From contig CAWELJ010000004.1 of NCBI GenBank assembly GCA_963809825.1, positions 62,001-126,000 of the forward strand: a stretch of 64,000 nt of DNA. Direction: 5' to 3'. Below, piece after piece: positions 8,833-20,160 of the stretch (positions are counted from its first letter, which is position 1; each line of letters begins with the position of its first letter). The notes below the pieces were generated by a model. That model was not told the DNA's origin. It saw only the letters and a list, made by a program, of their open reading frames with translations, and did not search any database. The DNA is from Bog-473 sp963809825 (GTDB lineage: Bacteria; Actinomycetota; Acidimicrobiia; Acidimicrobiales; RAAP-2). The position numbers and the translations under genes were made by a program.

Positions 8833-9512
8833 CCGACGGTGGCGGTGACTGTGGCGGTGGCAACGAGGGAGCGCAGGAGCACCAGCCCGTCCTCGGAGCC
8901 GAGCAGCGCCGAGGTGGCGCGCTCGGGGTGCGGCATGAGGCCGACCACGTTGCCCGCCTCGTTGGCGATGCCGGCGATGGCGTCGATCGACCCGTTCGGA
9001 TTGTCGGCGTAGCGCAGCACGATGCGGTCCTCGGACTGCAGTCGGCGCAGCGTCTCGGCGTCGCAGGTGTAGTTGCCCGAGAAGTGGTTGATGGGGATGA
9101 CGAGCTCGTCGCCCACGGTCGAAGTCGACGTGAGGGCGGACGCCGTCGAGGCGACCACGAGGCGCACCGGCTCGCAGAGGAAGCGCAGCCGTCCGTTCTT
9201 CTGCAGCGCTCCGGGGAGGAGGCCGGCCTCGGTCAGCACCTGGAACCCGTTGCAGATGCCGATCACCGGGCCGCCGGCACGGGCGAAATCCGCCACCGCC
9301 CCCATCACGGGTGAGAAGCGGGCCAGCGCGCCGGGGCGCAGGTAGTCACCGTGGGCGAAGCCGCCCGGGAGCACGACGGCGTCGACCGCCCCGAGCTGGG
9401 CGTCGCCGTGCCAGAGCAGGACCCCCTGGGCGCCGGCGGCCTCGACACCTTGTACGACGTCGTGCTCGCAGTTGCTGCCCGGGAAGACGACGACGCCGAT
9501 GCGCGGGGCCAT
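8829..9512 (-). CDS. purQ: PurQ, glutaminase subunit of FGAM synthase
   Basis: Class I glutamine amidotransferase that supplies ammonia to PurL. The 227-residue length and sequence match: IGVVVFPGSNCEHD at the N-terminus, the nucleophile cysteine in GICNGFQVL, and the His-Glu pair in GLMPHPERA near the C-terminus. It is the last gene of the purA-D-B-C-S-Q run and starts 5 bases after purS. Its stop codon overlaps the stop of the convergent HNH gene, leaving no room for a terminator between them. Confidence 0.97.
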   Translation of the reverse strand: MAPRIGVVVFPGSNCEHDVVQGVEAAGAQGVLLWHGDAQLGAVDAVVLPGGFAHGDYLRPGALARFSPVMGAVADFARAGGPVIGICNGFQVLTEAGLLPGALQKNGRLRFLCEPVRLVVASTASALTSTSTVGDELVIPINHFSGNYTCDAETLRRLQSEDRIVLRYADNPNGSIDAIAGIANEAGNVVGLMPHPERATSALLGSEDGLVLLRSLVATATVTATVG

Positions 9513-9517
9513 TCAGG

Positions 9518-9769
9518 TCAGAGTGCTTCGAGCTCGAGCCGGCTCTGCTCGATCACGGGGTTGGCCAGCAGCCGGTCGGCCAGTTCGGTCGCCGTCGTGC
9601 GCGCCGCGCCCTCGTCGGGCGCGTCGACCTCGAAGCTGAAGGACCGGCCGGCCCGGACGTGAGCCACGCCGTCGAAGCCGAGCGCGGGCAGCGCCCGCTC
9701 GATCGTCGCCCCCTCGGGGTCCGCGATGCCGGCCCGCAACTGCACCTCCACGCGCGCCCGGAACTTCAT
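9518..9769 (-). CDS. purS: PurS, FGAM synthase small subunit
   Basis: An 83-residue protein that bridges PurL and PurQ in the three-subunit synthase. It starts MKFRARVEVQLRAGIADPEG, includes the IERALPALGF segment and RAGRSFSFEVD, and ends with the DRLLANPVIE stretch typical of PurS. The ATG at 9769 overlaps the purC stop as ATGA, and purQ follows after 5 bases, consistent with tight stoichiometric co-expression. Confidence 0.95.
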   Translation of the reverse strand: MKFRARVEVQLRAGIADPEGATIERALPALGFDGVAHVRAGRSFSFEVDAPDEGAARTTATELADRLLANPVIEQSRLELEAL

Positions 9770-10662
9770 GCCGGGGCACCGTACCAGTCGTCCAGCGCGC
9801 GGCCGGTGACGCGCTCGTAGGCCGCGACGTAGCGCCCCGACATGGCCGTCACGACCTCAGGGGGCAGCGGCGGTGGTGGTGGCGTGCGGTCCCAGGGCAG
9901 CGCGGCCAGCCAGTCGCGCAGCGGCTGCTTGTCGAAGGCCGGTGGCGTCGTCCCCGGCACGACCTGGTCGGCTGGCCAGTAGCGCGACGAGTCCGGCGTG
10001 CACACCTCGTCGCACAGGCAGAGCACGCCGTCGACGAACCCCAGCTCGAACTTGGTGTCGGCCAATATGAAGCCGGCCTCGGCCGCCCGGGCCGCGGCCC
10101 GTCGGTAGAGCTCGAGGCTCACCGCCTGCGCCTGCACCGCCGATTCGGCGCCGACGAGGTCGACCGCCTCGGCGAAGCCGATGTTGAGGTCGTGCCCCTC
10201 GTCCGCCTTCGTGGACGGGGTGAAGATGGGTTGCGCGAGCTTGCTGGCCAGCTGCAGGCCCGCGGGCATCGGGGCGCCATGCACCGTCCCCGACTGCTCG
10301 TACTCCTCCCAGGCCTGCCCGGCGAGGTAGCCCCGGACGATGCACTCGAGGGGGAGCATCTCGGCCCGGCGCACCAGGACGGCCCGGCCGGCCCATTCGG
10401 GAGGCAGCGGCATGCCGTCGAGCGCGGCCGAGATGCCGGCGGGGTCGACCGCCAGCAGGGAGCCCGGCACCACGTCGGCCATCTCCTCGCACCAGAAGCA
10501 CGTCATGGCGGTCAGGACCCGGCCCTTGTCGGGTATCGGCTCGGCCATGATGACGTCGTACGCGCTCACCCGGTCCGAGGCGACCATGAGCAGGCGGTCC
10601 TGGCCGGCGTCGTACAGCTCGCGCACCTTGCCGGAGTGGACCCGGGGCAGCTCCACCGTCAC
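9766..10662 (-). CDS. purC: PurC, SAICAR synthetase
   Basis: Phosphoribosylaminoimidazole-succinocarboxamide synthase, purine step 7, joining CAIR and aspartate with ATP. The 298-residue protein carries HSGKVRELYDAG (ATP loop), LPLECIVRGYLAGQAWEEY, and FILADTKFELGF followed by LCDEVCTPDSSRYW, all diagnostic. The longer form (~298 rather than ~240 residues) is the eukaryote/actinobacterial style. The start is GTG at 10662, overlapping the purB stop as GTGA, and its stop overlaps the purS start. Confidence 0.97.
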   Translation of the reverse strand: MTVELPRVHSGKVRELYDAGQDRLLMVASDRVSAYDVIMAEPIPDKGRVLTAMTCFWCEEMADVVPGSLLAVDPAGISAALDGMPLPPEWAGRAVLVRRAEMLPLECIVRGYLAGQAWEEYEQSGTVHGAPMPAGLQLASKLAQPIFTPSTKADEGHDLNIGFAEAVDLVGAESAVQAQAVSLELYRRAAARAAEAGFILADTKFELGFVDGVLCLCDEVCTPDSSRYWPADQVVPGTTPPAFDKQPLRDWLAALPWDRTPPPPPLPPEVVTAMSGRYVAAYERVTGRALDDWYGAPA

Positions 10663-11963
10663 AGGTCCGCCAGGGCGTCGGCGAAGCGATCGACGTGGCG
10701 GAGGGAGCGGGTGAGGTCGAAGGCCGCATCGAGCTGGTCGGCCCCCAGCGGCATCTCGGGGTCCGCTTCGAGGACCTCGCGGAAGGGGCGCCGTTCGGAC
10801 CAGGCCGATCGCGCGTCGCGCTGCACGATCCGGTAGGCCTCGTCACGGGTGAGGCCGGCGGAGACGAGCGCCAGCAGGACGGACTGGGAGAACACCAGAC
10901 CCAGCGAGCCCTCCGTGAGGTTGGCGAGCGCGCGCTCGGGGTGGACCACGAGACCCGCCGCCAGTCCGGTGGCTTTGCGCAGCATGTAGGTGGCCAGCAT
11001 CGACGCGTCCGGCAGCGCCACCCGCTCCACCGAGCTGTGCGAGATGTCGCGCTCGTGCCACAGCGCCACGTCCTCCAGCCCGGCGCCGAGGTAGCCGCGC
11101 TGCAGACGGGCCAGGCCGCAGAGCCGCTCCGAGAGGATCGGGTTGCGCTTGTGCGGCATGGCCGAGCTGCCCTTCTGCCCGGCTCCGAACGGCTCCTCCG
11201 CCTCGCCGAGCTCGCTGCGGGCGAGGTGGCGGATCTCGGTGCACATGAGCTCGATCGTGGCGCCGACCGACGCGCAGGCGTAGAAGAACTCGGCGTGGCG
11301 GTCCCGGGCGATCACCTGGGTGGCGGGCACCGGCGTCAGGCCGAGCGCGGCGCAGACGCGCGCCTCGACCTCGGGGTCGATGTTGGAGAACGTCCCGACC
11401 GCGCCCGACAGCTTTCCCACGGCCACCGCTTCCCGGGCGGCCCGCATGCGGCGCCGGTCGCGGTCCGCCTGCAGGGCCCACAGCGCGAACTTGGCCCCGA
11501 ACGTGGTCGGCTCGGCGTGCATCCCGTGGGTGCGGCCGGTGACGGGGACGTGCAGGAGCTCGAGCGCCCGTGACTTGAGGGCGGCCACGAATTTGTCGAG
11601 GTCGGTCAGGATGAGGTCCGCCGCGCGGGTGAGAGTCGCACACAGGGCGGTGTCCACCACATCCGATGAGGTGAGGCCGTAGTGGATGTACGAGCCGGCC
11701 GGTGCGCCGATGCGCTCCTGCACCACGTCGACGAAGGCCGCCACGTCGTGGTCGGTGACCTTCTCGCGCTCGAGGACCTCGGCCACGAAGGCGTCGTCGA
11801 CCGTCGGCGCCTTGGCCCGGCAGGTGGCGGCGTCCTCGGCCGGGACGACCCCGGCCGCGGCCTGGGCCTCGGTGGCCAGCAGCTCCACCTCGAGCCACAG
11901 GGCGAAGCGGGCGGTGTCGCTGAACAGCCCGGCCATGTCCGGCGGCGCGTAGCGGGGGATCAT
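10659..11963 (-). CDS. purB: PurB, adenylosuccinate lyase
   Basis: Acts twice in purine synthesis, releasing fumarate from SAICAR and from adenylosuccinate. The 434-residue protein begins MIPRYAPPDMAGLFSDTARF and has the GLTSSDVVDTA and GRTHGMHAEPTTFG segments and the fumarase-superfamily signature GSSAMPHKRNP. The ATG at 11963 was chosen because it matches the family N-terminus and overlaps the purD stop as ATGA; the open frame extends upstream only as the shadow of purD. Coupled to purD and purC. Confidence 0.97.
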   Translation of the reverse strand: MIPRYAPPDMAGLFSDTARFALWLEVELLATEAQAAAGVVPAEDAATCRAKAPTVDDAFVAEVLEREKVTDHDVAAFVDVVQERIGAPAGSYIHYGLTSSDVVDTALCATLTRAADLILTDLDKFVAALKSRALELLHVPVTGRTHGMHAEPTTFGAKFALWALQADRDRRRMRAAREAVAVGKLSGAVGTFSNIDPEVEARVCAALGLTPVPATQVIARDRHAEFFYACASVGATIELMCTEIRHLARSELGEAEEPFGAGQKGSSAMPHKRNPILSERLCGLARLQRGYLGAGLEDVALWHERDISHSSVERVALPDASMLATYMLRKATGLAAGLVVHPERALANLTEGSLGLVFSQSVLLALVSAGLTRDEAYRIVQRDARSAWSERRPFREVLEADPEMPLGADQLDAAFDLTRSLRHVDRFADALADL

Positions 11964-13219
11964 CGGGAACCCAGCCGCGCCGCCGCGGCCGCGATGTCGT
12001 GGCGCATGAGCATGCCCTCCCATTCGATCGGTGCGGCCGCCGCATAGGCGCGGTCGCGCGCCTCGGCCAGCGTCGGCGCCACGGCGGTGACGCCGAGCAC
12101 GCGCCCGCCCGCGGTGTGGAACGGCCCGTCGGGGTCGTGGCGGCGGGTGCCGGCGTGGAAGACGGTCGCGCCCTCGACGGCGGCGACGGACTGCCCCGTC
12201 GCCGACAACCCCTCGATCGTGTCGCCCGTGCGGGGGTGCTCGGGATAGCCCTGCGACGCCATGACGACGCACACGGCGGCGTCGCCCGAGAAGGCGGGGG
12301 GCGCGGCGCCGTCGAGGTCCCCGTTCGCCACGGCCAGGAAGAGCTCGGCCGCGTCGCACGCCAGGAGCGGGAGGACGACCTGGGCCTCGGGGTCGCCGAA
12401 GCGCACGTTGTACTCGATGACCCTCGGCCCCTCGGGGGTGAGCATGAGCCCGGCGTAGAGCACGCCCCGGTAGTCGATGCCGCGCCGGCGCAGCTCCTCG
12501 ACCAGGGGGAGCACGGCGGCGTCCATGAGGTCGGCCGACGCGATGTCGGGCATCGGCGCGTAGGCACCCATGCCGCCGGTGTTGGGCCCGACGTCGCCGT
12601 CCCCGATCCGCTTGAAGTCCTGGGCGGGGACGAGCGGGACGGCCCGGGTCCCGTCGCACAGCACGAGGAGGGAGCACTCCTCGCCCACCAGGCCCTCCTC
12701 GATCACGATGTGGCGCCCGGCGTCCCCGAACGACGACCCCGAGAGCTTGGCGGCGACGTCGTCACGGGCCTCGTCGAGGGTGTGGGCCACGAGCACGCCC
12801 TTGCCGGCGGCCAGGCCGTCCGTCTTTATGACCCACGGCCCGGGCAGCGTCTCGAGATACGCCTCGGCGGCCTGGGCCTGCATGGCGTCGAAGGTCGAGA
12901 AGCGGGCCGTCGGGACGCCCGCCGCGCCCAGGACCTCCTTCATGAAGGCCTTGGACCCCTCGAGCAGCGCGCCGTCGGCGCCCGGCCCCATGACGGCCTT
13001 GCCGGTGCGGCGCAGGCTGTCGGCCAGCCCGTCCACGAGCGGCGCCTCGGGCCCGACCACGTACAAGTCGGCCTCGACCTCCTCGACCGGCACGTCGGTG
13101 ACCGTGATGGGTGGCGCCATGCCCGGGTTGCCCGGCGTCACGACCACGTCCGCCGTGCGGGCGAGGGTATGGGCGAGGGCGTGCTCGCGGCCTCCGCTGC
13201 CGACGACGCAGACCCTCAC
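11960..13219 (-). CDS. purD: PurD, phosphoribosylamine-glycine ligase
   Basis: GAR synthetase, purine step 2, an ATP-grasp enzyme of 419 residues. It starts VRVCVVGSGGREHALAHTLA, has the ATP-grasp region WVIKTDGLAAGKGVLV, and the signature GGMGAYAPMP plus RFGDPEAQVVLP. The GTG at 13219 fits the family N-terminus and overlaps the purA stop as GTGA. Earlier in-frame codons belong to the shadow of purA. Confidence 0.97.
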   Translation of the reverse strand: MRVCVVGSGGREHALAHTLARTADVVVTPGNPGMAPPITVTDVPVEEVEADLYVVGPEAPLVDGLADSLRRTGKAVMGPGADGALLEGSKAFMKEVLGAAGVPTARFSTFDAMQAQAAEAYLETLPGPWVIKTDGLAAGKGVLVAHTLDEARDDVAAKLSGSSFGDAGRHIVIEEGLVGEECSLLVLCDGTRAVPLVPAQDFKRIGDGDVGPNTGGMGAYAPMPDIASADLMDAAVLPLVEELRRRGIDYRGVLYAGLMLTPEGPRVIEYNVRFGDPEAQVVLPLLACDAAELFLAVANGDLDGAAPPAFSGDAAVCVVMASQGYPEHPRTGDTIEGLSATGQSVAAVEGATVFHAGTRRHDPDGPFHTAGGRVLGVTAVAPTLAEARDRAYAAAAPIEWEGMLMRHDIAAAAARLGSR

Positions 13220-14499
13220 GCGGTGGCGAAGGAGACGGTCTGCTCGCGGCCCGGGCCGACCCCGACGAGGCGGACGGGGACGCCGATCTGCTCGGAGAGG
13301 AAGGCGACGTAGTCGCGGGCGGCCGGCGGCATGTCGCCCGGCGCGGTCGCCGCCGAGAGGTCGGTGCGCCAGCCCGGCAGCTCCTCGTAGACCGGGACCG
13401 CCTTGTGGAAGGTCGACTGATGGTAGGGCAGGTGGGTGAAGCGGATGCCGTCGGCCTCGTAGGCGGTGCAGACCTTGACGGACTCGAACGTATCGAGGAC
13501 GTCGAGCTTGGTGAGCGCGACCTCGGTCAGCGAGTTGAGGCGCACGGCCTGGCGCAGCATGACGGCGTCGAACCACCCGCAGCGCCGGCGGCGGCCGGTG
13601 TTGGTGCCGAACTCGTGGCCCCGCTCGACGAGGAGCTCGCCGACGTCGTTCTCCTGCTCGGTCGGGAACGGGCCGGCGCCGACCCGGGTGACGTAGGCCT
13701 TGGCGATGCCGATCACCCGGTCGATGTCACGTGGGCCCAGTCCCGAGCCCGTGCAGGCGCCGCCGGCGACCGGGTTGGACGACGTCACGAAGGGGTACGT
13801 CCCGTGGTCGAGGTCGAGGAAGGTGGCCTGGGCGCCCTCGAGCAGGACCTCGCGGCCCTTGTCCATGGCGTCGTGGACCATGCCGACGGTGTCACCCACC
13901 ATGGGCTCGATCCGCGGCGCGTACTCCCCCAGGTAGTGGGCGGCGATGTCGTCGGCGTCGAGCGGGAGGCGGTTGTAGACCTTGGCCAGGACGGCGTTCT
14001 TCTCCTTGAGGGCCACGTCGAGCTTCTGGCGGAAGATCTTGGGGTCGAAGAGGTCCTGGACCCGGATGCCGACCCGGGTGGCCTTGTCGGCGTAGGCGGG
14101 CCCGATGCCCCGCTTGGTCGTCCCCAGCGCGTTCTTCCCCAGGAAGCGCTCGGTCACCCGGTCGAGCTCCTGGTGGTACGGCATGATCAGGTGCGCGTTG
14201 CCGCTCACGACGAGCCGGCTGGTGTCGATGCCCTTGGCGGCCAGGCCGTCGAGCTCCTCGAGGAGCACGGCGGGGTCGACGACGACGCCGTTGCCGATGA
14301 TCGGCGTGATGTGGTCGTACAAGATGCCGCTCGGGACGAGCTGGAGGGCGAAGGCCTCGCCGTTGACGACGATGCGGTGACCGGCGTTGTGGCCACCCTG
14401 GTAGCGCACGACCATGTGCATCTCGCGGGCCAGGAGGTCGGTGAGCTTGCCCTTCCCCTCGTCGCCCCACTGGGTCCCGACCACCACGGTTGCGGGCAC
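13216..14499 (-). CDS. purA: PurA, adenylosuccinate synthetase
   Basis: GTP-dependent conversion of IMP and aspartate to adenylosuccinate, the first step of the AMP branch. The 427-residue protein begins VPATVVVGTQWGDEGKGKL with the P-loop-like GTP motif, continues QGGHNAGHRIV, and has GTTKRGIGPAYADK and EGAQATFLDLDHGTYPFVT. The start is GTG at 14499, preceded by GGAGAG. It is the first gene of the second purine block, so the promoter should lie in 14500-14648, shared with the divergent DJ-1 gene. Confidence 0.97.
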   Translation of the reverse strand: MPATVVVGTQWGDEGKGKLTDLLAREMHMVVRYQGGHNAGHRIVVNGEAFALQLVPSGILYDHITPIIGNGVVVDPAVLLEELDGLAAKGIDTSRLVVSGNAHLIMPYHQELDRVTERFLGKNALGTTKRGIGPAYADKATRVGIRVQDLFDPKIFRQKLDVALKEKNAVLAKVYNRLPLDADDIAAHYLGEYAPRIEPMVGDTVGMVHDAMDKGREVLLEGAQATFLDLDHGTYPFVTSSNPVAGGACTGSGLGPRDIDRVIGIAKAYVTRVGAGPFPTEQENDVGELLVERGHEFGTNTGRRRRCGWFDAVMLRQAVRLNSLTEVALTKLDVLDTFESVKVCTAYEADGIRFTHLPYHQSTFHKAVPVYEELPGWRTDLSAATAPGDMPPAARDYVAFLSEQIGVPVRLVGVGPGREQTVSFATA

Positions 14500-14648
14500 G
14501 CGTCTCTCCGTTCGCTCAGTCGCCGGATTACGCACAAGTGTACCGCCCCCGGAAATAGGGGTCCGAAAATGCAGCGGTTTCGACTCCCTCGTTCCGGGGG
14601 TATCGCCCGCCCTGGGAGGCGTACCAGGAAGGAAGGAGTGTCGGGACG

Positions 14649-15218
<570 letters not shown>

Positions 15219-15234
15219 CCCATAGGGTTCGTCT

Positions 15235-15882
15235 ATGAGCTCCGGGCAGGCGACTCCGCCGGAACCGTCCCCGGAGCCACCGTCCCCCCACCACGACCAT
15301 CAACACTCGAGGCTCCGGGCCGTCGTCTACCGCGTCTCCATGGTCTTCGGCCGGGGCAAGGCCGCGACCTGCGTCGCCGACGTGGCGCGGCTCACCCCCG
15401 CCGACCGGGTGGTCGACGTCGGGTGCGGGCCGGGGACCGCCGTCCGGGTCGCCTCGCGGCGCTCGGAGTGGGCGACGGGCGTGGACCCCGATCCCACCAT
15501 GCTCCGCTTCGGCCGCTGGCTCGCCGCCCTCCTGCGCCGCCGCAACGTCAGCCTCGTCGAGGGCCGGGCCGAGTCCATCCCCCTGCCCGACGGCGCCGCG
15601 ACCGTCGTCTGGGCCCTGAGCTCGGTGCACCACTGGGACGACCGCGCCGCCGGCCTCGCGGAGATCGAGCGGGTGCTCGTGCCGGGCGGGCGGGTCTTCC
15701 TCGTCGAGCGGCTGTCCCCGCCCGGCGCCCGCGGCCACGCGCGCTACGGCATGACCGAGTCGCAGCTCGACGCGCTCGAGGCCGACGTGACACGGGCCGG
15801 CTTCCTCGCCGTGCGCCGCGAGATGCGCGTCGCCGGCCGCGACACCCTCGCCGTGGTCCGGGGGTCGACAGCCACGGCGTGA
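15235..15882 (+). CDS. Class I SAM-dependent methyltransferase (UbiE-like)
   Basis: A 215-residue protein with a proline- and histidine-rich N-terminal 25 residues followed by a methyltransferase-11-type domain: motif I VVDVGCGPGTAVRVAS, the acidic ribose contact TGVDPDPTM, a motif II region AESIPLPDGAATVVWALSSV and motif III LVPGGRVFLVERL. No substrate-specific feature is visible. It sits in the same direction as the DJ-1 gene with a 16-base gap, so co-transcription is likely. Confidence 0.88.
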   Translation: MSSGQATPPEPSPEPPSPHHDHQHSRLRAVVYRVSMVFGRGKAATCVADVARLTPADRVVDVGCGPGTAVRVASRRSEWATGVDPDPTMLRFGRWLAALLRRRNVSLVEGRAESIPLPDGAATVVWALSSVHHWDDRAAGLAEIERVLVPGGRVFLVERLSPPGARGHARYGMTESQLDALEADVTRAGFLAVRREMRVAGRDTLAVVRGSTATA

Positions 15883-15946
15883 GCGTCGGCTATCGTCACG
15901 GCCGTCCCGGGACCGGGGCGGCAGTCGGAACGGAGGGGCGGGGGCG

Positions 15947-17239
15947 ATGCATCCCTATCGTTGGGCCGTGGCGAGCATCATCACCCCGATCGTCGCCCTC
16001 GGGGCCGCCCCCGCCGGTGCGGCACCACAGGGTCACCTCCTGGCGACCCTGACCGTCGCCCCCACCACTTTGAGCTTCGGCGAGGCGACCCTGGGCACCT
16101 TCGTCGGCCCGCAGAAGTTCACCATCTCCAACGGCAGCGCCTCGGTGGACACCGTCTCGTTCGTACCGACCGGCCCCGCGGCGAACGACTTCCACGGGAT
16201 CCCCGAGAGCAACTGCCCCCAACCCGACAACAGCGGCAACATCGCCATGCCCGGGAACAGCCAATGCACGGTGGACACGTATTTCAACCCGGGTGCCCTC
16301 GGCACGAGGAATTCGGTCGTCAACCTGTCCGACACCTTCAACTCGGGGGCCTCCGTGTCGCTCACCGGCACGGGCGGGATCGGCTACTACCAGGTCGACA
16401 ACGCCGGCATGGTGGGCTACGCCGGCGACGCGGGGTTCTTCGGCGACACCTCGCAGGTGACCCTCAACAAGCCGATCGTCGGCATCACCCCCACCGGTGA
16501 CGACGGCGGCTACTGGCTGGTCGCCACCGACGGCGGCATCTTCAATTACGGCGACGCGCAGTTCCACGGCTCGGCCGGCGCTCTGCCCCTGAACAAGCCC
16601 ATCGTGGGCATGGCCACCACCAGCGATGCCGGCGGCTACTGGATGGTCGCCTCCGACGGCGGCATCTTCGACTACGGCGACGCCGGCTTCTTCGGCTCCC
16701 GGGGCGGCCAGCCCCTCAACAAGCCCATCGTGGGCATGGCCGCCACCCCCGACGGCCTCGGCTACTGGCTGGTCGCCTCCGACGGCGGCATCTTCACCTA
16801 CGGCGACGCCCAGTTCCACGGGTCGGCCGGGTCCCTCGCGCTCAACAAGCCCATCGTCGGCATGGCGGTCACGCCGGACGGCGGCGGCTACTGGCTGGTC
16901 GCCTCCGACGGCGGCGTCTTCGGCTACGGCGACGCCCAGTTCTACGGCTCCACCGGCGCCATCGCGCTCAATCAGCCCATCGTCGCCATGGCCCCGATGC
17001 CCGACGGCCTTGGCTACTGGTTCACGGCGGCCGACGGGGGCCTGTTCAACTACGGCACCGCCCCCTTCCTCGGCAGCGGCACCGGCCTCGGCTTCGGCCC
17101 CGTGGTCGACATGGCATCCGACGGTGGCCCGACGGCCCAGGCCTCATCTGATCAGCCGGCCCTCCGCCACGACCTCGTACAGACGACGTGGTTGCAGCCG
17201 GCGGGCTCGACATCGGGCCGCCGGTTCGCCGGCCCCTGA
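15947..17239 (+). CDS. Secreted protein with ASH-like domain and six 42-residue repeats
   Basis: A 430-residue exported protein. Residues 1-27 form a signal peptide (hydrophobic run ASIITPIVALGAAPAG, cleavage near GAA/APQ). Residues ~35-140 resemble an ASH/choice-of-anchor D beta-sandwich (TTLSFGEATLG, SVSLTGTG). From residue 146 there are six tandem 42-residue units with the consensus GYWLVASDGGIFxYGDAxF and then GSxGxxxLNKPIVGMAxTPDG, plausibly one beta-propeller with six blades. The last ~30 residues are not repetitive. The repeat type is common in secreted proteins of Acidimicrobiia, as I recall. Likely a cell-surface or extracellular binding protein; ligand unknown. It converges on clpB with a 10-base gap. 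Confidence 0.85.
   Translation: MHPYRWAVASIITPIVALGAAPAGAAPQGHLLATLTVAPTTLSFGEATLGTFVGPQKFTISNGSASVDTVSFVPTGPAANDFHGIPESNCPQPDNSGNIAMPGNSQCTVDTYFNPGALGTRNSVVNLSDTFNSGASVSLTGTGGIGYYQVDNAGMVGYAGDAGFFGDTSQVTLNKPIVGITPTGDDGGYWLVATDGGIFNYGDAQFHGSAGALPLNKPIVGMATTSDAGGYWMVASDGGIFDYGDAGFFGSRGGQPLNKPIVGMAATPDGLGYWLVASDGGIFTYGDAQFHGSAGSLALNKPIVGMAVTPDGGGYWLVASDGGVFGYGDAQFYGSTGAIALNQPIVAMAPMPDGLGYWFTAADGGLFNYGTAPFLGSGTGLGFGPVVDMASDGGPTAQASSDQPALRHDLVQTTWLQPAGSTSGRRFAGP
16382..17137 (+). repeat. Six tandem 126-bp coding repeats
   Basis: Within the secreted-protein gene, six in-frame 126-base units follow each other without spacers, starting at 16382, 16508, 16634, 16760, 16886 and 17012. Units 2-5 are the most alike, sharing the nucleotide strings for GYWLVASDGG and NKPIVGM. 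Units 1 and 6 are divergent edge copies. Confidence 0.8.
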
Positions 17240-17249
17240 CCGACCGGCC

Positions 17250-19739
<2,490 letters not shown>

Positions 19740-19769
19740 GATCCGTCCTTCGTCGTCGTGTCCATCCCG

Positions 19770-20159
19770 TCAGCCCCCCGTCGCCCGCCGCCGGTACGGC
19801 ACCGGCGCCTGGCGCAGCGGCACCAGGTCGCGCCGGTACTGGCGGTGCGTCGCCTGCACGGCCTCGAGGGCCTGGGTCCGCACCTCGGCCAGCTCGGCCC
19901 GCAGCCGGGCCAGCTCCGCCTCCAGCTGCAGCACCCGGCGCACCCCCTCGAGGTTCAGCCCGGTCGACGTCAGCTCCTGGATGTGACGCAGCCGCTCCAG
20001 ATCGCGCTCGGAGAAGCGCCGGCTCCCGCCACTGGTCCGCGACGGGTCGAGCAGGCCCTTGCGCTCGTAGATGCGCAGGGTCTGCGGGTGCATCCCCGTC
20101 AGCTCGGCCGCCACCGAGATCACGTAGACGGCCTGGGTGGCATCCCGGTCCGCCATCAC
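19770..20159 (-). CDS. hspR: HspR, MerR-family heat-shock repressor
   Basis: A 129-residue MerR-type regulator. Residues 12-80 form the winged helix: VYVISVAAELTGMHPQTLRI, then YERKGLLDPSRTSGGSRRFS and ERDLERLRHIQEL, typical of HspR rather than HmrR-like regulators. A short coiled coil follows. HspR represses the dnaK operon by binding HAIR inverted repeats and uses DnaK as co-repressor. A HAIR-like element is present upstream of dnaK at 23782-23802. It starts one base after the dnaJ stop, consistent with autoregulation inside the operon. Confidence 0.95.
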   Translation of the reverse strand: MMADRDATQAVYVISVAAELTGMHPQTLRIYERKGLLDPSRTSGGSRRFSERDLERLRHIQELTSTGLNLEGVRRVLQLEAELARLRAELAEVRTQALEAVQATHRQYRRDLVPLRQAPVPYRRRATGG

Positions 20160-20160
20160 G

